A stretch of 64,000 bases of DNA. Source: Qipengyuania nanhaisediminis. Its GTDB lineage: Bacteria > Pseudomonadota > Alphaproteobacteria > Sphingomonadales > Sphingomonadaceae. Under the pieces are notes generated by a model. That model ran no database searches. It had not been told where the DNA came from and was given only the letters and a program-made list of their open reading frames with translations. Where the stretch lies: positions 62,001 to 126,000 of the forward strand of contig NZ_FOWZ01000001.1 in assembly GCF_900115585.1 (NCBI RefSeq). The letters are read 5' to 3'. The translations under genes were made by a program, and so were the position numbers. Below are positions 45,945-53,782 of this stretch, one piece after another (the first letter of the stretch is position 1; each line of letters begins with the position of its first letter).

Positions 45945-46383
45945 CCGGGTCGCGCCAATCGGGCGCAATCGCCGCCGCTGGCTGGAGGACGAACCCGCGA
46001 CCGCGAAACAGTGGATGGGGAATGGCGAGGTCCGGAGACGACCATTCGCCGCCGCTCCACAGGATGATATCTATATCCAGCTGCCGCCGGCGCCACGGCG
46101 CGCCTGAGCGCCGGCGGCCGTATTCGCGCTCCATTTCCTGGAGCAGGGCGAGCATCTCTCGAGGCCCTTCTTGTGCAGCGACAATGGCCGCACCATTTGC
46201 GTATTCGCGATCAGATGGGCCAATCGGCCGGCTGCGCAGGAGGGGTGAGAAGCCTTCCACCAAGAGACCGCGCCGTTCGAAGTCGGAGCGGACATTTCCC
46301 AGGACCCGTCGCGGTCCGCCTATCCCCGGCACGCGCATGTTCGACCCGAGCGCAACGAGATAGCGGTGCACCCGACCCTCCAT
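45901..46383 (-). CDS. folK: 2-amino-4-hydroxy-6-hydroxymethyldihydropteridine pyrophosphokinase
   Basis: A 160-residue HPPK enzyme transferring pyrophosphate from ATP to the pterin in folate synthesis. Family blocks are LVALGSNMRVPGIGGP at the N-terminus, ANGAAIV, REMLALLQEMEREYGRRRSG and the metal-binding RQLDIDIILW, then IPHPLFRGRGFVLQPAAAI. Start 46383 is chosen: it follows the upstream gene's stop by one base and begins shortly before the ATG-VHRYLVALGSN start of the domain. The 3' end overlaps the WcaF-like gene. folB and folP are not seen. Confidence 0.92.
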   Translation of the reverse strand: MEGRVHRYLVALGSNMRVPGIGGPRRVLGNVRSDFERRGLLVEGFSPLLRSRPIGPSDREYANGAAIVAAQEGPREMLALLQEMEREYGRRRSGAPWRRRQLDIDIILWSGGEWSSPDLAIPHPLFRGRGFVLQPAAAIAPDWRDPVTGLTLRQLAARAS

Positions 46384-46384
46384 G

Positions 46385-46825
46385 TCAGAAAATCGCATTG
46401 ACCGCTTCTTTTGCGGAGAAGTCGCCAAGCGTCACCCTGCGCCGACGCTTGATCAGTCCTTCTACACCGACGCTGAACGGCACCTCGATATCTTGGCTGT
46501 AGTTGGACGCCCGCATCTGCACGCAGAAGGACTTGTCGGAGGCGCGGTGCGTGATGATGGCCGCCGCGTGGATCAGCCCGCTTTCCGCCCTCGGACGCAG
46601 CAGGGCGGAGAGGCGATCCTGCACCCCCTCCTTCCCGTCGATGGGCGCGAGGTCGAGCACGGCCAGATTGTGGATGACGCCGCTGGCCCTCAGCTCGAAT
46701 ATCAAGGGGAAGAAATGGCCGTCCTTCTCGATCCGGGCGACCGCCGCTTCGAGCGCGGAGGTGAACAGGCGGTCAAGCTGCCCCTGGTCGATGCCCCCAT
46801 CGCCCAAAGTCAGATATCCTCGCAA
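46385..46825 (-). CDS. Hypothetical protein
   Basis: A 146-residue protein I do not recognise. It has an N-terminal amphipathic helix with DQGQLDRLFTSALEAAVARI, a beta-rich middle (FPLIFELRASGVIHNLAVLDL), then an acidic-basic region with RASDKSFCVQMRASNY and a final VTLGDFSAKEAVNAIF. No signal peptide, membrane segment or metal motif. It overlaps the end of aguB by 16 bases and ends one base before the folK start, so it is almost certainly co-transcribed with them. The composition and codon use resemble its neighbours. Confidence 0.75.
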   Translation of the reverse strand: MRGYLTLGDGGIDQGQLDRLFTSALEAAVARIEKDGHFFPLIFELRASGVIHNLAVLDLAPIDGKEGVQDRLSALLRPRAESGLIHAAAIITHRASDKSFCVQMRASNYSQDIEVPFSVGVEGLIKRRRRVTLGDFSAKEAVNAIF

Positions 46826-47685
46826 ATCCGCGAATAGAGCTGCGGCCTGCGATCGCGGAAGAAACCCATTCCCGCACGATGCGTAGCAGCGCGATCGAGA
46901 TCGAGAGTGGCCACAAGGACACCGTCCTCGTCGCGCCCGTACTGCTCAAGCAGGTCGCCCCATTCGTCGCTGATGAAGCTATGTCCGTAAAAGCTTTGCT
47001 GGCGGTCGTCGGGCCCTTCGTGGCCGATCCGGTTCGCTGCGGCGACGGGCATGCAGTTCGACACGGCATGGCCGATCATGGCCCGCCGCCACATGCGGCT
47101 GGTGTCGAGATCGGCGTCGTAAGGTTCCGATCCGATCGCGGTTGGGTACAGCAGGACCTCGGCACCCTTGAGTGCCATCACGCGTGCGCATTCCGGGTAC
47201 CACTGGTCCCAGCAGATGCCGACGCCGATCCGGGCAGAACCGCCAATGCAGGGCACGTCCCAAACCTTGAACCCATCGTTCCCGGGCCGGAAGTAGTACT
47301 TTTCCTCATACCCCGGGCCATCGGGGATGTGGCTCTTGCGATAGGTCCCCATGATCGCGCCATCGGGCCCGATCATCGCCAGCGTGTTGTAATAGTGATG
47401 CCCGTCGCGCTCGAAATAGCTGGTCGGGATCGCCACCTTCAGCTTCGCCGCCATCTCCTGCATGGCGAGGACCGAAGGATGCTCCGCCGTGGGGCGCGCG
47501 CGGGCGAACAGCGCTTCGTCCTCTTCGCGGCAGAAGTACTCGCCGGCAAACAGCTCGGGCGGCAGGATTACCTGCGCGCCCTTGCCTGCCGCCTCCTCCA
47601 CGAGCGCGGCCACGGCGGCCACGTTCTCGCTTTCGTCCTTGCGGGCAAGGGCAAGCTGGAGGACGGCGACGGTCAGCTGGCGCAT
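46810..47685 (-). CDS. aguB: N-carbamoylputrescine amidase
   Basis: A 291-residue nitrilase-superfamily amidase that converts N-carbamoylputrescine to putrescine. The catalytic triad is Glu44 (LPPELFAGEYF), Lys117 (YRKSHIPDGPGYEEKYYF) and Cys158 (GVGICWDQWYPE). SHIPDGPGYEEKYYF is characteristic of this family against other nitrilases. The start at 47685 is chosen because homologs begin VAVLQL here; an extension to 47790 runs into the next gene. No agmatine deiminase gene is in the window. It begins eight bases after the methyltransferase-like gene ends. Confidence 0.93.
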   Translation of the reverse strand: MRQLTVAVLQLALARKDESENVAAVAALVEEAAGKGAQVILPPELFAGEYFCREEDEALFARARPTAEHPSVLAMQEMAAKLKVAIPTSYFERDGHHYYNTLAMIGPDGAIMGTYRKSHIPDGPGYEEKYYFRPGNDGFKVWDVPCIGGSARIGVGICWDQWYPECARVMALKGAEVLLYPTAIGSEPYDADLDTSRMWRRAMIGHAVSNCMPVAAANRIGHEGPDDRQQSFYGHSFISDEWGDLLEQYGRDEDGVLVATLDLDRAATHRAGMGFFRDRRPQLYSRICEDI

Positions 47686-47693
47686 AACGGGCC

Positions 47694-48599
47694 TCAGGGA
47701 CGCTTCTTGAACAGGAGCGTCATGCGATCGCTTTCGCCCTTGTCGGCAAGATCGGCGCGCTTGGTGCTCTGGACCGGGGGCATTTCCCACACGCCGCCTT
47801 CATGGTCGGCAGTATCCATGGGGTTGGCGTTGATCTCGCTCGAGGCGACGAGGTCGAAGCCGTTGAGGCGCATGAAATCGACGACGTCCTGCTGGCGCAA
47901 GTACCCCTTGGTGCCATTGGCATAGGACCATGGCGCATCGGCTTTCGCGCGGTGCTGGACCACGCCGAGATAGCCGTTGTCCTTGAGCAGTTCGCGCATG
48001 GCGCGGATCTCGGTATCGGCAATGCCGGCGCGGGTGATGCCGTGGAGGCTGCGAATGACGAGAATCCGGTCGAAGGTGCCCTTCTGGTCATCCGGGATCG
48101 TCTCCAGCGTCATGCCGGAGAAGTTGTCTGCGGAAAGCCCGGTATAGCCCGCCACTTCCTCGCCGAAGGCGGCAGCTGCGGCGCGGATGCGGTCCTGGCG
48201 TTCCGCATCGCTGGTGGCGTTGAGCGGGTTGGCATAGAGGCCGACCAGTTCGCCCTCGCCGCCGAGGTAATGGCCGAGCAGGCGCGAATACCAGCCGCCG
48301 CCGGGGGCGTATTCGCCCACCTTCATGTGCGGGCCGACGTGGAAGAAGGCGAGCGTTTCGGCCGGGTGGCGATACGCGTCGCGCTGGCTGTCTTCGGCGC
48401 GGGTGGGATGCTGGATGGCACCCGACAGGGCCTCGCCGTGGTGCTTCATGAAGGTAGCAGTGTCTTTCACATGCTCGGCCATATCGTGGCCGGCGTGATG
48501 ACCCTTGTGCTCTCCCTTGCCGTGACCGTCGGCAATGGCAGGCGCTGCGATCGCCAGGGTGGTCGCGGCGGCAGCGGCGGCAAGCAGTGTACGCATCAT
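47694..48599 (-). CDS. Exported class I methyltransferase-like protein with histidine-rich N-terminus
   Basis: A 301-residue protein with a clear signal peptide (residues 1-24, ending APAIADG). Residues 24-60 are rich in histidine (HGKGEHKGHHAGHD then MKHHGEA), suggesting metal binding. The rest resembles a class I methyltransferase fold: the glycine-rich loop VGEYAPGGGWYSRLLG and later FDRILVIRSLHG, GYLGVVQHRAKA. Proteins of this kind (COG4798-like) are annotated as methyltransferases although export makes a methyl donor problematic. AAGGAGA lies upstream of 48599. It is the first gene of an operon with aguB, the hypothetical gene and folK. Confidence 0.8.
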   Translation of the reverse strand: MMRTLLAAAAAATTLAIAAPAIADGHGKGEHKGHHAGHDMAEHVKDTATFMKHHGEALSGAIQHPTRAEDSQRDAYRHPAETLAFFHVGPHMKVGEYAPGGGWYSRLLGHYLGGEGELVGLYANPLNATSDAERQDRIRAAAAAFGEEVAGYTGLSADNFSGMTLETIPDDQKGTFDRILVIRSLHGITRAGIADTEIRAMRELLKDNGYLGVVQHRAKADAPWSYANGTKGYLRQQDVVDFMRLNGFDLVASSEINANPMDTADHEGGVWEMPPVQSTKRADLADKGESDRMTLLFKKRP

Positions 48600-48700
48600 G
48601 TCTCTCCTTGAAACTGTCCCGCGCCTCCTGCCTGCACACGCACTGGATGACAAGCGGGGAGAGGCTTCCTATCTCGCAGTCCAACAAGGAGAATGACTAC

Positions 48701-49240
48701 ATGGCGCAGCAACAGGCGATTGTCGCAGGCGGATGCTTCTGGTGCACCGAAGCGGTGATGAAGGACGTGATCGGCGTGAGCGAGGTCGAAAGCGGATACA
48801 TCGGCGGCGACAAGCCGAACCCCACCTACAAGGAGGTCTGCACCGGCACGACCGGCCATGCCGAGGGCGTGCGCGTCACCTTCGACGACGAACAGCTTGC
48901 GCTCGCTGATCTCTACGACGTTTTCCTCGGCACGCACGACCCGACCCAGCTCAACCGCCAGGGCGGAGACATCGGCACCCAGTACCGCAGCGCCATCTTC
49001 CCCCTCGATGACGACCAGCGCGCAGAGGCCGAAGCGGCGATCCAGCGCTGGAACGAGGACCACGCCGGCCAGAGCGCGGTGACCACGATCGAGACCGGCG
49101 AATGGTACCCGGCAGAAGACTACCACCAGGAGTATTGGGACGGCGAAGGCCAGCGCAATCCCTACTGCCTCGCGGTCATCCCGCCCAAGCTGATGAAGCT
49201 GAGGAAGAGCTTCCAGAAGTACCTCAAGCCCGAAGCCTGA
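48701..49240 (+). CDS. msrA: Peptide-methionine (S)-S-oxide reductase
   Basis: A 179-residue MsrA repairing methionine-S-sulfoxide in proteins. The catalytic Cys12 is in GGCFWCTEAV, with TYKEVCTGTTGHAEGV and GTHDPTQLNRQGGDIGTQYRS as the family core. A Cys in NPYCLAV may resolve the disulfide. No signal peptide, so it is cytoplasmic. The start 48701 is set by family homology and AAGGAG upstream; longer frames upstream belong to the divergent gene's start region. Followed by a hairpin at 49255. Confidence 0.93.
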   Translation: MAQQQAIVAGGCFWCTEAVMKDVIGVSEVESGYIGGDKPNPTYKEVCTGTTGHAEGVRVTFDDEQLALADLYDVFLGTHDPTQLNRQGGDIGTQYRSAIFPLDDDQRAEAEAAIQRWNEDHAGQSAVTTIETGEWYPAEDYHQEYWDGEGQRNPYCLAVIPPKLMKLRKSFQKYLKPEA

Positions 49241-49254
49241 GACCCCCATTCCCG

Positions 49255-49295
49255 CTGTAGGACGCAGGTAGGACTGCCCCCAGCCTGCCCTACAG
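49255..49295 (+). other. Twelve-base-pair hairpin after msrA
   Basis: Arms 49255-49261 with 49264-49268 pair with 49284-49288 and 49289-49295, leaving a two-base bulge. No T-run follows directly. It may act as a factor-assisted terminator or 3' stability element. The rest of 49241-49496 has no gene I can support, though the frame of msrA stays open to 49432. Confidence 0.5.
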
Positions 49296-49496
49296 AGTGG
49301 AACGGGTGGAACACGGTCCTGGGAAAGAAATTGCCGACAGCGCGCAAGCCCGAAGTACCCCTTACGGGAGATGTCTCTCTCGAATTCGGTGTCCGGGCTT
49401 TGCATGCCTTGAAGGCTGCCACGAAGGACTAAACGTAGGAAAGACGCTAGCGTCGGCTAACGACCCGATTCCGGACGTCATTTTCAGGTGTCATGC

Positions 49497-50510
49497 CTAG
49501 TTGGGCAGAACGCCCGTCGCCTTTGCCCTCGTATCTTCTGGGTCGAGCTTTAGAAATCGGACCGCATTCTCGAAAAGAATTTTGCGCTTCTGCTCCTCAG
49601 AAAGATACTCTGCTCCCTCGATTATCTCGATCGAGCGATCAAGCAGCTCAGGCCAGATCAACGCATCAACGCCGAAGAGGATTCGATTTTCAAGCCCCGC
49701 GTCGACAAGGGCTTTCAAGTCAGTATGAAAGTTACGGGACCATGTAATTGGCCCACTCAATTCGACGTATAGCTGCGGGTAGGTCCACAGCATCATTTTC
49801 AGTTCATCCTGAAATCCCGTAGCCATATGTTGGATTGAAATCCGAAGGGACGGATGGCCAGAAAGTACATCTTCCAATAGAATCGGATTGCCTGCTGAGA
49901 CTCGATAACTGGGAATAATAGTAGACGCACCAGGAGGACCGGTTCCCATGTGGTAGCCGATCGGAACGTCCAACTCCTCCATTAATGCCCAGACACCATT
50001 CATCCGCGGGTCATTGGGCGCGATGCCTCGATATTGGTTGGTCACTTCACCCAGCATCACGAAGCCACCATTAGTCAGAGCTTCGCGTAACCAACCCAGA
50101 TCCTCGTGATCATCACGTTCGACTGAAAACTGAATGCTCGGAATGAATCGGCCTGGCGCAGCTTTCATCCAATCCTTCACGCGATCAGGAGGACCTTGCA
50201 ACAAGGCAATGGCATTGTTCGCCTCCAAACGCTCGATCGTTTGCCTCATTAGGACTTCGTCTGAATCAGCTGGGACAATAGGATCGTCGCATTCGGCCGC
50301 CTGCCAAGCCTTGAGATACTGCTGCCCAATATCTGACGAATGCTCGATGGCGGGTTCTAAATCCATGAGTGGGACACAGTAGTACATATTCGGCGGATAA
50401 TCCGAGGTTGCATCAGCGTGCATGTGCATGTCGATTATCGGCTCGCGCCCAAAAGCGCTCGACGGTGCCAAAGCGAGCAACATGGGCAAACTCACTAGCA
50501 ATCTCTTCAT
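49497..50510 (-). CDS. Amidohydrolase family protein, exported, of atypical base composition
   Basis: A 337-residue metal-dependent hydrolase of the amidohydrolase_2 type. A signal peptide (residues 1-21, SSAFG end) is followed by the metal-binding IIDMHMHADA. Later His and Asp ligands are likely in VPIGYHMGTGP, SIQHMATGF and LFGVDALIWP. The TIM-barrel fold is inferred. The gene is clearly poorer in G+C than its neighbours and uses codons such as AGA, TTG, CTA and ATA that are rare elsewhere in the window, pointing to acquisition. It stands alone: msrA is convergent toward it and an unrelated rRNA methyltransferase gene lies upstream. Confidence 0.85.
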   Translation of the reverse strand: MKRLLVSLPMLLALAPSSAFGREPIIDMHMHADATSDYPPNMYYCVPLMDLEPAIEHSSDIGQQYLKAWQAAECDDPIVPADSDEVLMRQTIERLEANNAIALLQGPPDRVKDWMKAAPGRFIPSIQFSVERDDHEDLGWLREALTNGGFVMLGEVTNQYRGIAPNDPRMNGVWALMEELDVPIGYHMGTGPPGASTIIPSYRVSAGNPILLEDVLSGHPSLRISIQHMATGFQDELKMMLWTYPQLYVELSGPITWSRNFHTDLKALVDAGLENRILFGVDALIWPELLDRSIEIIEGAEYLSEEQKRKILFENAVRFLKLDPEDTRAKATGVLPN

Positions 50511-50624
50511 CTCGCCCTCCCTCCCGATAGCAAGACTAGAGCGAGAAGAAGGAAAGTGAACCCCTCAGGCCTAGGGTTGGATGTCAGCAAACCACCCATT
50601 TTCAGACATCGAGCGATCTCGCTG

Positions 50625-51872
50625 CTAACCCGCCCGCCAGCGTGCGATGAAGAAGCCGTCGAGGCCGCCGTGGTCGGGCAGCATTCCGGGATCGGTGCGC
50701 AGCCAGCCTGCGGGAGTGGGTGACAGGCCCTCCGGCAGTTCGTCCTGCGTGATCGGGTGCGGTTGCAACGTCACGCGTTCGGCCTGCGCTTCGCCTTCTT
50801 CATCCTCCAGCGAGCAGACGGCGTAGACCAGCGTGCCGCCGGGCTTCAGCCAGCCCTGGGCGCGCTCCAATAGTGCGGACTGCAGCTCGGCCATTTCCTC
50901 GATCTGGCGCTGGCCGATGCGGTGGAGCACGTCGGGGTGGCGGCGGCAGGTGCCGGTTGCCGTGCAGGGCGCATCGAGCAGGATCGCGTCGAACTGGTGC
51001 TTGGGCTCCCACGCCAGTGCGTCGGCGCGCACGGTTCCGGCCTTCAGCCCGGTGCGTTTCAGGTTTTGCTTCAAGAGGTCGAGGCGGCGCTTCGAAATAT
51101 CGAGCGCCGTGACCTTCCAGCCCTGCGCTGCCAGCTGCAGGGTCTTGCCGCCGGGCGCAGCGCACAGGTCGAGCACGTGGCGGCCATCGCCTTCGCCCAG
51201 CAGGCGCGCAGGCAGGGAAGCGGCAAGGTCCTGCACCCACCACGCGCCGCCGCCCTCTTTCGTGCCGAAGCCCGCCAGCTTCTCGACATTCTCGCCGCGC
51301 GGCAGGCGCAAATGTCCGGGCATCAGGCTGTCGGCGGCAAGCTTCGCCTTGTAGATCTCGGTCTCGCCCGCATCCTTCAGCGTCAGGTCGAGCGGGGGCG
51401 GTTCGGCGAGGCCGCTGGCGATCGGCCCGGCCCGCTCTCCCCATCGCTGGGCCACATCGGTCGGTAGCGTCGGCGCTTCGGGCAATACGAGTTCCTGTTT
51501 CGTCAGAGTCGAGAATACCCCGTGCGCCAGACGGCGCGGACCGCCAGCCAGCAGCGGCAAGCCGGTTGCCAGCACCGCGTGCGGCGGCGTCTCCAGCCGC
51601 AGCCACTGGGCCAGCATCATGCGCAGCACCATGCGCGCCTTGGCATCGCCGGGCAAATTGCTCTTCGTCGCGCTGTCGATTGCCGCATCGAGATCGACCA
51701 TCCAGCGTAGCACTTCGCTAGCGATGGCGCGCGCCAGGGCCTTGTCCTCGAACTTGCGCACGTCCTTCGTGGCCGCGCCGAAGGCGGTATCGAGCGTCTC
51801 GCCGCGGCGCATGATTGCATCGAGCAGGCGAAGCGCGGCCTTGCGCGCGTGAATTCCGGGGGGCTGTGCCAT
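50625..51872 (-). CDS. rsmB: RsmB/NOP-family 16S rRNA m5C methyltransferase-like
   Basis: A 415-residue RNA (cytosine-5)-methyltransferase. An N-terminal NusB-like helical domain (about 1-130) precedes the methyltransferase domain. The SAM loop is LCAAPGGKTLQLA, motif IV is DAPCTATGTCRRHPD, and motif VI VYAVCSLEDEEGE holds the catalytic cysteine. The PUA-like middle and NusB part fit RsmB rather than RsmF. Divergent from the SDHAF4-like gene with 56 bases between. The symbol rests on domain layout; the exact target base is not proven. Confidence 0.88.
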   Translation of the reverse strand: MAQPPGIHARKAALRLLDAIMRRGETLDTAFGAATKDVRKFEDKALARAIASEVLRWMVDLDAAIDSATKSNLPGDAKARMVLRMMLAQWLRLETPPHAVLATGLPLLAGGPRRLAHGVFSTLTKQELVLPEAPTLPTDVAQRWGERAGPIASGLAEPPPLDLTLKDAGETEIYKAKLAADSLMPGHLRLPRGENVEKLAGFGTKEGGGAWWVQDLAASLPARLLGEGDGRHVLDLCAAPGGKTLQLAAQGWKVTALDISKRRLDLLKQNLKRTGLKAGTVRADALAWEPKHQFDAILLDAPCTATGTCRRHPDVLHRIGQRQIEEMAELQSALLERAQGWLKPGGTLVYAVCSLEDEEGEAQAERVTLQPHPITQDELPEGLSPTPAGWLRTDPGMLPDHGGLDGFFIARWRAG

Positions 51873-51928
51873 GGGCGATGCGCCTACCCGCTCTTGAAAC
51901 CGTGCGCCAGCCTGCGCATTTCATATGC

Positions 51929-52087
51929 ATGACCAAACGCGCGACCAAGCGGCCCGAGAAATTCGAGAAGCCCGAACACTGGAGCAGCGAACCGCCGCCC
52001 AAGCCCGAGAAAGGCGAGATCGACGAGGACCTCAGCCCGACCCGCTATGGGGACTGGGTCAAGGACGGCATCGCGATAGATTTCTGA
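51929..52087 (+). CDS. SDHAF4-like DUF1674 protein (succinate dehydrogenase assembly)
   Basis: A 52-residue protein matching DUF1674/SDHAF4, which in eukaryotes promotes assembly of the flavinylated SdhA into succinate dehydrogenase. The conserved C-terminal motif is PTRYGDWVKDGIAIDF, preceded by a charged, proline-rich segment. It lies too short for easy detection but the motif is exact. Start 51929 is chosen to exclude the rsmB promoter region. The stop overlaps the next gene start by one base (52087), so the two are translationally linked. Confidence 0.88.
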   Translation: MTKRATKRPEKFEKPEHWSSEPPPKPEKGEIDEDLSPTRYGDWVKDGIAIDF

Positions 52088-52359
52088 TGGTCCGACCCGA
52101 TCCGCTTGAATCGCAAGAAGCGCCGCAGGACCTTCGCTACATCCTCGCCACCTTAAGTGGCGGCGCGGCACTTCTGACCGGTCTGGCGATCAGCTGGAAT
52201 GTCATCCAGGGTGGCACCTTCACGGGCAACGTCGGCAGCGAGATGTCCTTTTCCGAACGGCTCGCAACCGGGATATTCATCGCCCTTCTCGGTGCAGGCC
52301 TGCTTAACTACGCGGTTCGTGGAATGCGGCGGCTTAAATCGCCTTCAGACGAATCTTGA
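52087..52359 (+). CDS. Hypothetical small membrane protein
   Basis: A 90-residue protein with two predicted membrane segments, at about residues 18-38 (YILATLSGGAALLTGLAISW) and 60-78 (TGIFIALLGAGLLNYAV), and a short basic tail. I do not recognise a family. It is coupled to the SDHAF4-like gene by a one-base overlap and its end overlaps the convergent cytochrome P450 gene by 26 bases. A role near respiratory complex II is only suggested by position. Confidence 0.7.
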   Translation: MVRPDPLESQEAPQDLRYILATLSGGAALLTGLAISWNVIQGGTFTGNVGSEMSFSERLATGIFIALLGAGLLNYAVRGMRRLKSPSDES

Positions 52360-53734
52360 GCCCGTCCTTGGGCTTGGGGATCGGCCAGGCCTGCCAGTCT
52401 GGATCCCCGCCAGCCAGTTCGATGCGGTAGCGCGGCAGCATCTGCGCCATCAGCACCTTCACCTGCATATAGGCAAAGTGCAGGCCCAGGCACATGTGCG
52501 CACCCCCGCCAAAGGGGATCCATGCGTATTTGTGACGCGCCTTCACCGCCTCGGGCGTGAAGTGCATGGGATTGAATTCGTGCGGCGTTTCCCAGTGCTC
52601 TTCCTCGTGGTGGACGAAGTGGGCATTGATCCCGACATGCGCGCCCGCCGGGATTCGGTATCCGCCATATTCGAACGAGCGCAGCGCCCGGCGCGGGGTC
52701 GAAGGCACCGGCGGCACCATGCGCAGCGCTTCCTTGAAAGCCATTTCGGTGAGTTCGAGCTTGCCGAGATCCTCGTAAGCGAGATCGCGCGGCTTGCCCG
52801 AAGCGTCGAGCCCGCCGGTCACGCTCTCGATCTCCTGCCGTAGCTTTTCCTGCCATTCGGGATTCTTCGCCAGCAACCAGACCAGTGAGGTCGCGCTGGA
52901 GGTGATCGTGTCGTGCGCCGCCATCATGAGGAAGTTCATGTGGTCGACAACCTCGTCCACCGGCATGAGCGAGCCGTCCTCATATTCCGCCGTGGCGAAC
53001 TGGCTGAACATGTCCTGTCCGCCGCCTTCCGCGCGGCGGCGATGGGTTTCCTTGGTGAAATAATCGACCAGGAATTCGCGGCCCTTCACGCCCTTGCGCA
53101 TCAGGGTGAACGGCAGGGGCTTGCGCACCGGGGCGACGCTGGCCTGCACCATGTAGACGAAGGCCTCGTTGATGCGGTCGGCTTCCGGGCCCCAGGGGAT
53201 GCCGATGAAGCTGTCTGCCGCGAGGTCGAGGGTCAGTTCCTTGATCGCCGGGTAAAACTGGAGGTTGCCTGCGCCCCATTCCTCCATCCGCTTAGCGATG
53301 CCGCGGTTGAGGCTGCCGGAATAATGGCGCATCGGACCAGGCTTGAACGCGATGGAAAGCGCACGGCGGTCGACGCGGTGATGGTCGAAATCCATCAGCA
53401 TCAGCCCGCGCGGGAAAAGCTGGTCGAGGATCGGCCCCCAACCCTGTTCGCTGCTGAACAGCTTCTGCCGGTCGAACAGCACCAGCTCGTTCGCATCCGC
53501 GCCGATCAGCGCGATATTCCAGCCGCCGAAAGCCTTGTTCTTGTAGACCCGGCCATATTTCTCCACCGCGCGACGCGTGAAGCCGTGCGGATCGGCCAGC
53601 ATCTTGAAAGTGTTGCCGACGACCGGCCAGCCGCCCTCGCCCGGGATATGCGCCAATTCGTCGGGCGAAGGATTGCCTTCGGTCCAGTGAGTGGGTGCGA
53701 TTTCAGCCGGTTGGTGGGGCGCGAGGGTGGCCAT
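52334..53734 (-). CDS. Cytochrome P450
   Basis: A 466-residue soluble P450 monooxygenase without a signal or membrane anchor. The heme-binding loop FGGGAHMCLGLHFAYMQ has Cys415 as axial ligand. The ExxR motif is in AFKEALRMVPP, the I-helix oxygen-binding part is MMAAHDTITSS, and the PERF-like region is FNPMHF. The length and motifs fit bacterial CYPs acting on hydrophobic substrates; family number cannot be given. It starts 48 bases after the ferrochelatase gene ends, so both may be in one transcript. Ferredoxin partners are not seen. Confidence 0.92.
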   Translation of the reverse strand: MATLAPHQPAEIAPTHWTEGNPSPDELAHIPGEGGWPVVGNTFKMLADPHGFTRRAVEKYGRVYKNKAFGGWNIALIGADANELVLFDRQKLFSSEQGWGPILDQLFPRGLMLMDFDHHRVDRRALSIAFKPGPMRHYSGSLNRGIAKRMEEWGAGNLQFYPAIKELTLDLAADSFIGIPWGPEADRINEAFVYMVQASVAPVRKPLPFTLMRKGVKGREFLVDYFTKETHRRRAEGGGQDMFSQFATAEYEDGSLMPVDEVVDHMNFLMMAAHDTITSSATSLVWLLAKNPEWQEKLRQEIESVTGGLDASGKPRDLAYEDLGKLELTEMAFKEALRMVPPVPSTPRRALRSFEYGGYRIPAGAHVGINAHFVHHEEEHWETPHEFNPMHFTPEAVKARHKYAWIPFGGGAHMCLGLHFAYMQVKVLMAQMLPRYRIELAGGDPDWQAWPIPKPKDGLKIRLKAI

Positions 53735-53782
53735 AATTAGGTTGCTCCTGACTACTTACCTCCTTGTAAGTAATCGCGCAGC

